Assembly: GCF_000283155.1 (NCBI RefSeq)
Contig: NW_004454170.1
Span: 17,926,732-17,990,731 of the forward strand
Direction: 5' to 3'
DNA length: 64,000 nt
From: Ceratotherium simum simum
Lineage: Eukaryota > Chordata > Mammalia > Perissodactyla > Rhinocerotidae
Within the stretch, counting starts at the first letter, position 1; each line of letters begins with the position of its first letter. Below are positions 54,606-64,000 of the stretch, in pieces. The position numbers and the translations under genes were made by a program. Below the pieces are notes generated by a model that saw nothing but the letters and a program-made list of their open reading frames with translations, was not told the DNA's origin and ran no database searches.

Positions 54606-55327
54606 TTCTATCACCTGGCACTGCTAAGAGCTCCCCTAAATCTGGCTCCCAGAACAGACTTGGGCTGTCTGTGACTAGTGATGGGGCTGTGGACTTCCAG
54701 CAGGGAGGATGCTGCCCAGGGTGGCTGGCAAATTCTTTGGAGATATATCGACCTCATTTCACCTGCCAGCATCGTGGGATAAGATGCGATGACTTCTAAA
54801 GCCTAGATCAAAATAATAATTTTGACAACATTTGATAGTTTTAAATATTTAAGCCCCTCCTTCCACTTTGTAGTATTTTTTGCAGTCCAGCAACTTACCC
54901 CTTTTATCATCACAACAACCCATTAACAAGCAGCATAGACTTTTCAGGAATGACATAGGAATAATTTTGCAAAGGTGACCTCTGTCCCCAGCTTTAAGTC
55001 ATTCGGCCTTGGAAGATTTTTGTGATGTAACATACAGCACCTGCCGGTTAGCACCGGGAAAGGCCCAGATGCATGTGGGTGTGGCCAACACTGGCACCAA
55101 AATATTGCCCACGACCTTTGGTGTCACGCCCAAAGTCCACCGACACCAGTATGACACAAAACCTAAGCATCCCACTCCTGAAGGCGTCAACCAGCAATTA
55201 TCAAGCACCAAGCTCACGGCTCTTAAAACCAGTTTAAATTACAATCCAGTGACCGTTAACTTAGTCCCTGCTCAGACTGTATAACTATCTCCTAATCATG
55301 AAAAGAGACTGGGAAGCTCTTTAAAAG
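54606..55327. other. Non-coding stretch with an unexplained open frame
   Basis: A plus-strand frame runs from 55009 to 55284 (about 90 codons) with even amino-acid composition, but it has no domain that I recognise. 54840-54930 may hold a weak MIR ('ccccttttatcatcacaaca'). I do not call a gene. Confidence 0.35.
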
Positions 55328-55332
55328 AACAG

Positions 55333-55716
55333 TGTTATAGACTGAATTGTGTCCCCCTAAAATCCATATGTTGAAGCCCTAACCCCCAAAGTAACTGTAT
55401 TTGGAGACAGGGCCTTTAGGGGGGTAATTAAGGTCAAATGAGGTCATAGGGTGAGGCCCTAATCCAACAGGTCCTTGTAAGAAGAGAAGGAGCTACAGGA
55501 GACGGTTCTGTGTCTCTGCACGTGCACAGAAAAGAGGCCGTGTGAGGAGGGCTCAGCAAGAAGGCGGCTGTCTGTGACCCAGAAAGACGCCTCACCAGAA
55601 ACCAACCCCAAGGGCACCTGGATCTTGGACTTCTAGCCTCCAGAGCTGTGAGAAAATAAATTTCTGTTGTTAAGCCACCTCATATTTTGTTACAGCAGCC
55701 CGAGCTGACTAATACA
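55333..55716 (+). mobile_element. MLT1A-type LTR (solo) with 5-bp TSD
   Basis: This is a complete LTR from 'tgttatagactgaattgtgt' to 'ctgactaataca', with 'atatgttgaagccctaaccc', 'tggatcttggacttctagcc' and 'aataaatttctgttgttaag'. The TSD 'aacag' at 55328-55332 and 55717-55721 marks the boundaries. Confidence 0.96.
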
Positions 55717-56539
55717 AACAGGAACTCAGGCTGTAAGGGAGTCATGAAACCACTACCCAGGGATCCAGGGCAGGGTAGGACAGGCCAGCACAGGTTACAG
55801 ACCTCTGCTCTGCCGCCGGGAGCCCAGTGTTGGGCAGAGGTAGATACCATCCCTCTTTCATGAATTTATTAATAGTGAACCTGATTCAGGGAATGTGACT
55901 TAGGTCCACAGGAGCAGTGGGCTTCCTAACACCGCCTCTAGGATGAGGCACACTCGCCCTCCCGTGGGCTGCCACGACTGTGTCACTGCAGGCCGCCCAC
56001 TGCGGGGCGTGCACCACTCAGCTGAGCACCCAGCTGAAAGCTGATGATAACTACACTCTCCGGAGGCAGGCAGATCCTAAGAGAGAGTCAGGAATGACTG
56101 AGCCAGGCACCCTCAGCGCCTTTTCCCAAGCTCACTAAGCAGTTAAACTACTGGGGAGACTAGAGTAAGGGACAGCAGGAAGCCAGGAGTGTTCCCCTAA
56201 TCAAACTCCCTCCATATGGAAATATAAAGAGAGGGAAAAGAAATTTCCTCCCAACAATCATCCCAACTCCATTCCAGGCACACACACATCCCTCTTTGAG
56301 CATCTCCAGTATAGTATTATGTGTTTCCGCCTTTCAAAAGGACAATAAAATTCACAACTTGCATCAAACTTCCTGTTATCACACACATACACATAGACAC
56401 ACACATACTTACGCAATCCTGGGACATGTCCAGTTGCTGAAGATGGGTGAGCTCATTTGTGGCCCTGTTTCAGAAGGGGACAATAAACATTTGTTGAGCC
56501 TGGCTCACACTCTGGATCCAGTCACTTCCTTCTTTGCTG
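55717..56539. other. Non-coding stretch with a short CA-rich tract
   Basis: 56380-56410 is an impure (CA)n. 55930-56060 is moderately CpG-containing but too short to call an island. No exon can be supported. Confidence 0.4.
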
Positions 56540-56645
56540 GAAGATAGGTCCATTCATTCACTTTTCATTCAACAGATATTTGCTGAAATCTTACTATGTA
56601 CCAAGCATTGTGCTAGGCTGACTGACCAGGAAACCGCAAATCTGG
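56540..56645 (-). mobile_element. L2 LINE 3' tail
   Basis: 'ttcattcaacagatatttgc', 'tgaaatcttactatgtacca' and 'agcattgtgctaggctgact' are the reverse L2 end, back to back with the sense L2 that follows. Confidence 0.8.
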
Positions 56646-56649
56646 AGAT

Positions 56650-58195
56650 CTTGGCAAACAGCAGACCTAAACCAGCTGTTTATCCAGGCCAGACACCTGC
56701 CCATCATCCTTCACTCCTCCCCATCTCTCAACCACCTTATCTAGTCAAGCACCAAGTCCTGACAGTCTATCCTTCTGCATCTGAAATCCCTCTATTTCTT
56801 TCCATCCCCTCTGCTGTTCCTTGGTCTAGGCCACCATGTTCTCTTCCTTGGATAGCTGCAGCACCCACCTAATTGGTTTCCCTGCTCCCCCCAAGACTTG
56901 CTCTCATTCAGTCTAATTGCCATACCACAGTTCATAGTAAGAAATCTGGCCTCACCTAAACAGAGATCTGGCCTTTGTCAGGGCTCCTGGGTGGTAACCT
57001 CTAAACTCTTGCAGTTTCTACACTGGGAAAAGTACAGTATCTTTGTTATTCAAAGTGGGCCCCTCATTTACACTAATGGATGAGTCAGGGTGGGGGCTGG
57101 CTGCTGATTGTGGTTGGGGCTTTAGACCACATGATATCAGCCTGACCATGAGAGAGGGGAGGGGGCCTGGACACTGAGTTCAACCATGTGGGCAATTATT
57201 CAATCAATCATGCCGAGGTAATGAAGCTTCAATTAACACTCTGGACACTAAAGCTTGGGTAAACTTTCCCGGTTGGCAGTACTCATGTGTATTGTCACAC
57301 AGCAATGCTGGGAGGCAGTGCATCCTGAGGATACAGAAGCTTCATGTTTGGAACCCTCTCAGGTTCCACCCTACTGATTACAATTGTATCTTTGACTGAT
57401 TCCAATTTGTATCTTTTTATTATAATAAAACTCTGCTCCTAAATATAACACTTTCCTAAATTCCGTGAGTTGTTCTAGCAAATTATCAAATCTGAGGGTA
57501 GTCATGGGAACCCCTGAATTTGCAGACAGCTGCCCTAAAGTGAAGGTCATCCTGGGGACCCCCAAACTTGGGGCTGGTGTCTGAAGTGAGGGCAGGCTTG
57601 TGGGAACTGTGCCCTTAACCTCAAGTTTGGCTAACTCATTAGACACGGCCAGAGGGGTTTTTGAAAGTGGAACTATGATCATATCACATGTCTGCCTAAA
57701 ACACTCGAGGGATGTCTTACTCTCCCTAGGATGAAGTCCAAATGCCTAAGTATGGCTTCCAAGATCTCTGATGACTTGGCCCCTGCATTGCTCTCCAGTC
57801 TCATATCCCCCCATTCCCCCTGAATTTGACATTCCAGTCACACTGAATCCTCCCTGGGTGCTCCACGTGCTCTCATTTTTCTAGACCTTGGAACATGTGG
57901 CCACTCATCCTATAATATTCTCTCCCCTCTACCTTTCTCTCACACCCTTTCTCTCGGCTAACTCCCACTAGCCCTGGAGGCCTCAGCTTAGATGTCACCT
58001 CTTCTGGGAATCCTTTCCGTACACACTACACCAAGTCAGAGATGGGTGAGCACTCCTTTCAAAGCACTTAGCACATGTATTAAAATGGCCTGGTTACTGG
58101 TTTGTCCCTCCAACGAGACTATGAACTTTCCGAATAAGAGGACAGTATTTTCTCCCCTATTACATCCCCCCAGTGCTTAGCAGACTAACACACAA
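56650..58195 (+). mobile_element. L2 LINE 3' region split by an ERV LTR
   Basis: Sense L2 occupies about 56650-56945 ('ccagacacctgcccatcatc') and 57660-58195 ('tgtctgcctaaaacactcga', 'gatgaagtccaaatgcctaa', 'agatctctgatgacttggcc', 'ggcctcagcttagatgtcac', 'actttccgaataagaggaca'). The pieces join in consensus order around an inserted LTR. Confidence 0.82.
56946..57659 (+). mobile_element. ERV1-type LTR inserted in L2
   Basis: About 700 bp with a late polyadenylation signal ('aataaaactctgctcc', about 57424), followed by the R/U5-like 'ccgtgagttgttctagcaaa', 'ttatcaaatctgagggtagt', 'ggggacccccaaacttgggg'. 'gtgggcaattattcaatcaa' is upstream. No coding region remains. The ends are estimated from the L2 break. 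Confidence 0.65.
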
Positions 58196-58781
58196 TTCCA
58201 AAAGAGAAATGATAACTTTACCGGGGACAAACCTGGCAGACGCCTACATGACTAGTGTTGAATGAATGACTGACGGCACAGATAGGTTTTGGAAGGCTCT
58301 CCAGGCTCCTTGATGGAGATTTGGAAAGCACCGTGGTTGTATCCAGTAGCCACTTACAAGTCATCTTTCAAGATGGTTCCACCCACGAGTTCCAGATCTT
58401 ATTCATTTGAAGCTGATTTCTGTTGGCTTCAGCTTCAAAGGATGAATTTTTTTTTACTTTGTCCTCAAAATTCTGAGATGTATGCCTGTCAGTTGTCCTT
58501 TAGATATCACTTTGACCCTTTCACTGCTGTTTTATATTTCCAATCCCACCCCACCTATCAGGTTTTATGGCATTTGTGAAGAGAGGGACATCAATAGAGT
58601 ATTATATTTTCAACATAAATGATTGGATAATTTATTAAAACAATCTTCATTACCAATTCATGCATGCATGTGCATCTATCCATACTTTCTTATTAATCAA
58701 CACTTGATAAAGCACTGCTGGCAAGGTGAAATGGCATCTCCTTTTCCTTCCTTTTAGCTTTCAGTTAAAACAGTCAGCACA
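58196..58781. other. Non-coding stretch, no recognised feature
   Basis: AT-leaning, with nothing identified; a weak L2-like tail 'tgaatgaatgac' is at 58259-58270. Confidence 0.4.
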
Positions 58782-59036
58782 GGAGCCAGCCCTGATGGCC
58801 TAGAGGTTGAAGTTCGGCGCTCTCACTGCTTTGGCAGCCCAGGTTCCTTTCCCGGTTGCAGAACCACACCACCTGTCTGTCAGTTGCCATGCTGTGGCAG
58901 CGGCTCACACAGAAGAACTAGAAGGACTTACAACTAAGATATATGACCATGCACCGGGGCTTTGGGGAGGGGAAAAAAAAAAAGAGGAAGATTGACAACA
59001 GATGTTAGCTCAGGGAAAATCTTTAAAAAAACAACA
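58782..59036 (+). mobile_element. ERE SINE (older copy)
   Basis: Head 'ggagccagccctgatggcct', body 'agaactagaaggacttacaa' and 'ctaagatatatgaccatgca', tail 'gaggaagattgacaacagat'. The flanks share 'gcacagg' (58778-58784 and 59041-59047) within an imperfect TSD. The body reads 'actaagatatatgac', the standard ERE form, unlike the 'gtgcaactatgacatac' subfamily seen elsewhere here. Confidence 0.9.
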
Positions 59037-59047
59037 ACCCGCACAGG

Positions 59048-59106
59048 CTTCCTCTTTCTTCCTTTTCTCTTCCCTTTCTTTCTTCTTTCCTTCCCTTCCC
59101 TTCCCG
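59048..59106. repeat. Polypyrimidine (CTTTC/CTTCC)n tract
   Basis: Nearly all C and T on the plus strand, directly after the ERE. Confidence 0.85.
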
Positions 59107-59320
59107 GCATGGAAGAGTCAGCATTGGGCCCCCATGGGGTACTGACAGGGAGAGAAGGGAGATCCATATGGAGGTGCTCTGATGGCATTCCTGCTGGAAC
59201 CCGAGGACACAGGGCACTGGGGAGTGGGGACAGGAAATGGAGGTAAAAAGAGGCACATCTGGTATGATTGGGAGATTGGTTACGTTAAGCAAATAAGTAA
59301 ACTTATTGAGCTAATCAGTA

Positions 59321-59524
59321 CAGTCACGGGTCACTAAATGACAGGGATATGTTCTGAGAAATGACTCAGGCTATTTCGTCATTGTGCAAACATGATAGAG
59401 TGTACTTACACAAACCTAGATGGTATAGCCTACTACACACCTAGGCTCTATGGTACTAATTTTCTAGTACCAGCATCGCATATGTGGTCTGTCATTGACC
59501 AAAATGCTAAGTGGTGCATGAATG
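59321..59524. mobile_element. Small DNA transposon with TA target site
   Basis: The left end 'cagtcacgggtcactaaatg' and the right end (reverse) 'cattcatgcaccacttagca' are imperfect inverted repeats, each flanked by TA. Inner text 'gatagagtgtacttacacaa' and 'tggtatagcctactacacac' belongs to a common mammalian MITE. The TA duplication suggests a Tc1/mariner (Tigger-like) mechanism. Confidence 0.75.
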
Positions 59525-59693
59525 TACATACATTGAGGATAATGAGAGCCAGGTTGGAGAAGGGAGTTACAAATATGGAGAGGGAGAGAGCTATAAAAAA
59601 CCTTGAAGGTGGCTTGGAATTAGAGGTATAAATATCAACTTATGGGGTTTTTTTAATGTATAAACACACGTAGATATAGAAATAGTTATAGAC

Positions 59694-59738
59694 TTGTGTG
59701 TGTATATACATGTGTGTGTGCATATGCATACATATATT
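59694..59738. repeat. (TG)n/(TA)n mixed simple repeat
   Basis: 'tgtgtgtatatacatgtgtg' followed by 'catatgcatacatatat'. Confidence 0.85.
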
Positions 59739-59779
59739 TCCCAGCTCTGTCCACTGAAAGGGGCTAGGAGTAATGACAC

Positions 59780-60965
59780 CCCAATAACAATAAACACACT
59801 AAGTGCCCAGATCTTGGTTTCTAAATACCATCCTCCACTGAAAGGAAGCAGGGCTCCTTCAAGACAGGGCTAATTCTAGGCTGGAGCCAGAAAAGTATAA
59901 GATGAACCTGGGACATGATGTCGTGCCAGAAAGTAAGAAAGTGCTGAGAGTGATGGGGATATGTCAGAAGGATGCAGGAGCCATCCTTAGGGGACCACTG
60001 GCCATAACTGGGACAAGTTGAACATAAAAACAAACAAGGATAGCAATGGAATATAACCTATTGAATAAAATAAGATTCCTTACTGAAATAAATATATAAA
60101 CAAACACAGAAAATGGGAAAGCTCTTTTTTGCAGTCGCCTTCCAAGTAATAAAAGGAGAAGGAATGATGAAAATAGAAAACAATCATTTGGCAACTGTCA
60201 GAGTGGTGGTTGATTCCAGCAGGAGACATCAGTGAAGGCTAAGATTGTAGATGGAAGTTTGAGAAAGAACAGGAATATCTCCCCTCAAAACGCCAATCAA
60301 TATAAAAGGGGGGAAATGGTGACTTCACATGGGAGAAACCTGGTAGACACCAACATGACCAGTGATCAAGATAAATATCACCAGCTGGGTGAAGGTGGTC
60401 AAAAGGTACAAAGAAAGAAGAAGATAAATGTCACCAGTTGTAGGACGGGCCGACATCATATGTTTCCCCCTGCCCATCCCCAGGTAATTCACCGAGAAAA
60501 GCACAGCTTCATTTCTGGGGTATTCTTATCTAGAAAGTATGACCCAAGCCTGGTCATGAGAAGATACCAGACAGACCCAGGGACATCCTACAGAATGAAA
60601 GGCCCATACTCATCACAAGAGATGAAGACGTGAAAGACAAGGAAAGACTAAGGAACTGCTCCAGGCTGGAGAGACTACAGGGGCACAAGGAAAATGCAAC
60701 ATGTGTTCCTGGGTGTGATCCTGGACCAGAAAGGAGAAGGAGACACTGTGGGACAGCCCAGAAATGGTGAATGGGCGGTCTGTGGATTAGACAGTAGTGA
60801 TGTGTCAAAAAGTTCATTCCCTGATCTGGAGGGTTGTGTGGTGAGTATGTAGGAGAAAACCCTTGTTTGGGTGAGGATTCCCTCTTTTGAGGGAAATACA
60901 CACCGCAGTATTTAGAAGTGATAGTGCATCGTATCTGCTCTCAAATGGTTCAGAAAAAGACTAAT
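59780..60965 (+). mobile_element. L1ME-type LINE 3' UTR
   Basis: Sense text typical of old L1 3' ends: 'taccatcctccactgaaagg', 'gggacatgatgtcgtgccag', 'aacataaaaacaaacaagga', 'ggcaactgtcagagtggtgg', 'gacatcctacagaatgaaag', 'caggctggagagactacagg', 'ttagaagtgatagtgcatcg'. The open frames here are untranslated L1 sequence. Confidence 0.75.
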
Positions 60966-60970
60966 GATGA

Positions 60971-61072
60971 ATATATATAAACACACACACAGAGAGACAC
61001 ATACATACATTACATATATACATGTGCAGGCACATACATAAAGAGAGAGAGAGAGAACAAGAGAGAAAGAGA
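60971..61072. repeat. Compound (TA)/(CA)/(GA)n simple repeat
   Basis: 'atatatataaacacacacac', 'agagagacacatacataca' and 'agagagagagagaacaagag' run together at the L1 end. Confidence 0.9.
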
Positions 61073-61129
61073 GGTTAATAGGACAAACAGAGTGAAATGT
61101 TAACAGTTGGAAAATTGAGTGTGGGATAT

Positions 61130-61496
61130 GTGATACCACAGATGGGTGGCTGAAACAACAGAAATTTATTTCTCATAGCTCAGGGGGCTGGAAGTCCAAG
61201 ATCAAGGTGTCAGCAGGGCTGGTTTCTCCTGAGGCCTCTCTCCTTGGCTTGCAGATGGCTGCCTTCTCGCTGAGTCCTCACATGGTCTCTCCTCTGTGCG
61301 GGCACATCCCTGACATCTCTTGTGTATGCAAATTTTCTCTTCTTAGAAGGACACCAGTCAGGTTGGCTTAGGGCCCACCCTGCCGGCCTCATTTTAAACT
61401 AGTCACCTCTTTAAAGGCCCTATCTCCAAATACGGTCACGATCTGAGGTACTGGGGGTTACGGCTTCAACATATGAATTTGGGGGGTCACAGTGAG
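61130..61496 (-). mobile_element. MLT1-type MaLR LTR (solo)
   Basis: Reverse MLT1: 'acaacagaaatttatttctc', 'ccaagatcaaggtgtcagca', 'tctccttggcttgcagatgg', 'agaaggacaccagtcaggtt', 'tatctccaaatacggtcacg', 'ggttacggcttcaacatatg'. The outermost right-hand end is worn. Confidence 0.93.
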
Positions 61497-61499
61497 CAG

Positions 61500-61655
61500 A
61501 GGAAAGAGCAGCCCCCAGGAGCCACACAGAGGAAGTTGCTAACCATGTCTGGAGAGTCAGGAAAGGCTTCATCCTCAGGGTGGTGCCATTTGAACTGGCC
61601 CTTGAAAAAACAGGTTTTCATCCGACAGGGAAGGCCATTCTCTGCAGATTAAGGA
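61500..61655 (-). mobile_element. L2 LINE fragment
   Basis: 'gagtcaggaaaggcttcatc', 'catttgaactggcccttgaa' and 'gggaaggccattctctgcag' follow reverse L2. Confidence 0.6.
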
Positions 61656-62345
61656 GAATTGGAAGACTTCAGTTCTAATTATGTAATAAATGATTAACAC
61701 TTTGCCAAGTTCCAAGAGACAAATTTCTCCAGCCCTGAATATTCTTTGCAATACTCCATCACTTCACACAACAGGATTCTGTCCTCATATTCTTTAATGT
61801 AATTGTATACTTGAAACATCTTCTCCCTCTGTTTATTTTCCGATAACATCTGGAACTCCAACATCATGTCAGGGCTCCAGCATCCTCATTCCCCTTTTGT
61901 CTTTCGGTCTATCACTAAGAATCTATCTTCTTCCTGACCTGCTACTTCTTATTTTCCTAACTTCGGGGGCTTTTTGTTCATTGGGGGTGCAAGGTTTTAT
62001 TCTGTCTAGAAGCACTCTTCCCATTAGCTGGGGGATTTTTTGACAATAAAGGTGTATCTAAGCCCATTTACCATAAAATCTGTCATTGCCTAAGTGGTAC
62101 CCCGCTGCTTGAGTCCTCATTCGTCTCCATGGCAATGTTCTGAAACTATTCTGCTTGTGTGAGTAAGTTCAAGGCCCATCAAATAATTTATCATAACAGA
62201 GCCAGCATATCCCACCAATGCACACACATACACATTCAGTGCATCATAGCTGCATTGGCAAAGGAAGCCACGGTTTGTTTCGTATTCATTTCAAAAACAG
62301 CAGCATATCCTTTGAAACGGACAGCCCACTCATCAGCTGACTTCA
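61656..62345. other. Repeat-poor stretch with X-box-like site
   Basis: Most of this carries no repeat that I recognise. It is AT-leaning, with 'taaatgattaacactttgcc' and the X-box-like palindrome at 62123-62136. It is a candidate for conserved non-coding sequence but has no gene signal. Confidence 0.35.
62123..62136. promoter_or_regulatory. RFX X-box-like palindrome
   Basis: 'gtctccatggcaat' matches the right half-site core GGCAA exactly and the left GTNNCC half-site, with one end deviating. It is the second RFX-type site in the window. Binding is not shown. Confidence 0.35.
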
Positions 62346-62965
62346 ATTACTCATTCATTCATTTGTACATCCAGGCTTCCAGGGAGACAGAGACATAAAA
62401 ACTTGCCTCCTCCTTGGGGCTGGGGGTAGGAGTCAGGAATGGCTTCACTGTGGAGTGGTCAGCTGATCACTGAAGGGGAAGGGCTTTCCTAACAAAAACA
62501 AAGCATGGGCAAAGGCATGGAGATGTGGACAAACGTTCAAGATAACAAAGGAAACACCTCAGATAATAAGGCTGGGAAATGGGATGGAGGAGGGCGATGG
62601 AGGGAGGTACAGACAGGAGACAGAGAGAGTAGGGCTAGAGAGAGGGGTAGCAATGAAGTCCTGAGGGACCTGTATGAAATAGTAAGGAGTCTGTACTCCT
62701 CAGGCCAGGAGGAGGATCTTAAGAGGAAATGCAGCATTATCAGATTTATATTCTAGAAATCTCTCTTCCACCACTGCCCTGGAGCTTGATTACATGGTGA
62801 AGGCCCAGAGCCAGAAAGAAGCCAGGGACAAGCTGATGAGGGCCTGAGAGGACCAGAGACCAGAGGTGTGCACGGGGAAGATTCAAGCACGACTTAAGAG
62901 GCAGGCCGGCAGGACCTCATGACCGATTTGATGGAGGAGTGAAGGACAACTTAAGATTTCTGGGC
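62346..62965 (-). mobile_element. L2 LINE 3' region
   Basis: Reverse L2 in order: 'ctcattcattcatttgtaca', 'tgatcactgaaggggaaggg', 'agcatgggcaaaggcatgga', 'agtcctgagggacctgtatg', 'agtaaggagtctgtactcct', 'cagcattatcagatttatat'. The lower part is diverged. Confidence 0.75.
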
Positions 62966-63499
62966 CCATTTGATGTCAAAGAAAGGAGCAAGGTTGGGGA
63001 GAGGATGAAGCGTTGAGTTTGGGACTTCTTCAGTTTGCAGAGTCTCCAGGACATCTAGGAACAAAATCAGAGACACCCTCCCCACACCGTCCTCCACTTG
63101 CCCCTCACCCTTAATTCTCTACCACAGGGATAAAGCAATCTGACCGGCTAAGCCCCACTGAGGAGGACTAAAGATGGAAGCCTCAACCTGTGACTCCCTT
63201 AGGAATCATATTTCCAGTTAACAAGAGAGTACACCTAGCCAATGGTCATCAAAGGAATGACTGCCCTATAGTAAAGTTCCAGGCAATGTGACGGGCAAGT
63301 TGGGGGATATTTTTGGGTAGGGCGATCTTCCCAGCATCTCTAAACCACCCCACAGAGCCTACAGCGAAAACTCTTAGTGAAGAGAATGCTGTTGAAATTT
63401 CACCTTCATTCCAAAGAACCCCATTCATGCCATAGATAAAGCGATCTTCCCCCTGGGCAGGACTCTGCTCTCTTGGCTGGGGTGACAGGACATCAGATG
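62966..63499. other. Non-coding stretch, no recognised feature
   Basis: No repeat or exon identified. Confidence 0.4.
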
Positions 63500-63695
63500 T
63501 CATAGGGCTCTGGGGTCGTTGAGTTCAAGTCCTGGCTCCCCAACTTACTCCCTGTATAACCTCGGGCACGTTAGTTAACGTTTCTAAGACTCGATTCCAT
63601 AATTCCTTAAACAGGGACTCAGAACACCTGCCTCTCAGGGTTGTTGCGAGCTTTGATTTAAATGAGATGGTCGCAGTAAATGTTGGTTTCTTCTT
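63500..63695 (+). mobile_element. MIR SINE
   Basis: Sense MIR: 'gagttcaagtcctggctccc', 'caacttactccctgtataac', 'ctcgggcacgttagttaacg', 'ctctcagggttgttgcgagc', 'agatggtcgcagtaaatgtt'. Confidence 0.85.
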
Positions 63696-63936
63696 CTGCC
63701 ACCTTCTCCCCATCCTGCCATCTCATTTCAGATTTAAATCTCCATTAGTCATTCTCACTGCCTCCACTGCTTATCGCAGTGTCTTTCAACACCGAATTCA
63801 CTTAGAGAAGCCTAATTTTCTCTCTGTTCATGCACTGTTAGCTGCTCTGACAACTTTAGGTGATGAAAAGCCCCCATTTGGGCGGCACAGGCTCAGAGTC
63901 GGCAAGCCCGGTGGTGAGGGCTGTGCCCCTGAACTG

Positions 63937-63950
63937 CCTGCAGGGGGCAG
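63937..63950 (+). promoter_or_regulatory. CTCF-like core motif
   Basis: 'cctgcagggggcag' fits the strong GC-rich part of the CTCF core, with one deviation at the third base. It lies in repeat-free sequence at the window end. Confidence 0.45.
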
Positions 63951-64000
63951 CATCAGGCAGCGTAAGGCCAAGCGGGGGCTCTCCTGAAAAAGGCTTGAGT

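Noticed and set aside
1..64000. CRISPR array, prokaryotic operon, plasmid or phage content
   Set aside because: Mammalian SINEs, LINEs and LTRs fill the window. No regularly spaced direct repeats, ribosome-binding sites or dense coding are present.
1..64000. tRNA, snRNA, Y RNA or 7SK genes
   Set aside because: The tRNA-like A and B boxes found all belong to ERE or MIR SINEs. No U6, Y or 7SK signature was seen on either strand.

Overview
The window is nuclear DNA from a mammal, almost certainly a perissodactyl. The main reason is ten copies of the tRNA-derived Equine Repetitive Element (ERE) SINE, most with their own target-site duplications (TSDs), alongside typical eutherian repeats (MIR, L2, L1M, MLT1/MLT2, MER5-like). 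Several ERE copies read 'cgcaccgacgcaccgc' where I remember the domestic horse consensus reading 'cggacatggcaccgc'. That leans towards a rhinoceros or tapir rather than a horse, but it is recall, not a database comparison.

I find no protein-coding gene, no processed pseudogene and no structural RNA gene. Open frames reach only about 230 codons. The two longest start inside degenerate MIR or L2 sequence, and none shows a recognisable domain, exon chain or codon bias. The window reads as an intergenic region or the inside of a very large intron.

Layout. 1-9.7 kb: EREs, L2 and MIR fragments, one MLT1 LTR, and a repeat-free block at 5.8-6.7 kb. 9.7-13 kb: the most gene-like part, with an octamer-bearing block at 10.9 kb, two MER5A-like copies, and at 12.2-12.98 kb a CpG-rich island carrying an exact RFX X-box, followed by an AT-rich homeodomain-motif block and a strong splice-donor match. 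13-21 kb: L1, L2, MIR, microsatellites and one ERE. 21.5-21.8 kb: a second small CpG-rich island behind a TATA-like sequence. 22-34 kb: L2, MIR, MLT1, MLT2 and L1 3' ends. 34.4-42 kb: a layered retroelement region (MLT1 split by another LTR, two related LTRs about 5 kb apart, five EREs) around a repeat-free AT-rich block at 37.2-37.9 kb that looks like a developmental enhancer. 42-48 kb: L1/HAL1-like, MLT1, MER5A-like and L2. 48.4-51.7 kb: one old minus-strand L1 broken by a nested L1, a MIR and two LTRs. 52-64 kb: MIR, L2, MLT1, an ERV LTR inside an L2, an ERE, a small DNA transposon, an L1ME-type 3' end, a second X-box-like palindrome at 62.1 kb and a CTCF-like motif at 63.9 kb.

Nothing amounts to a demonstrable new biological system. 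The best leads are the two CpG-rich islands, the X-box and splice-donor context at 12.4-13.0 kb, and the 37.2-37.9 kb block. Repeat family names come from remembered consensus sequences, so superfamily and strand are more reliable than subfamily.
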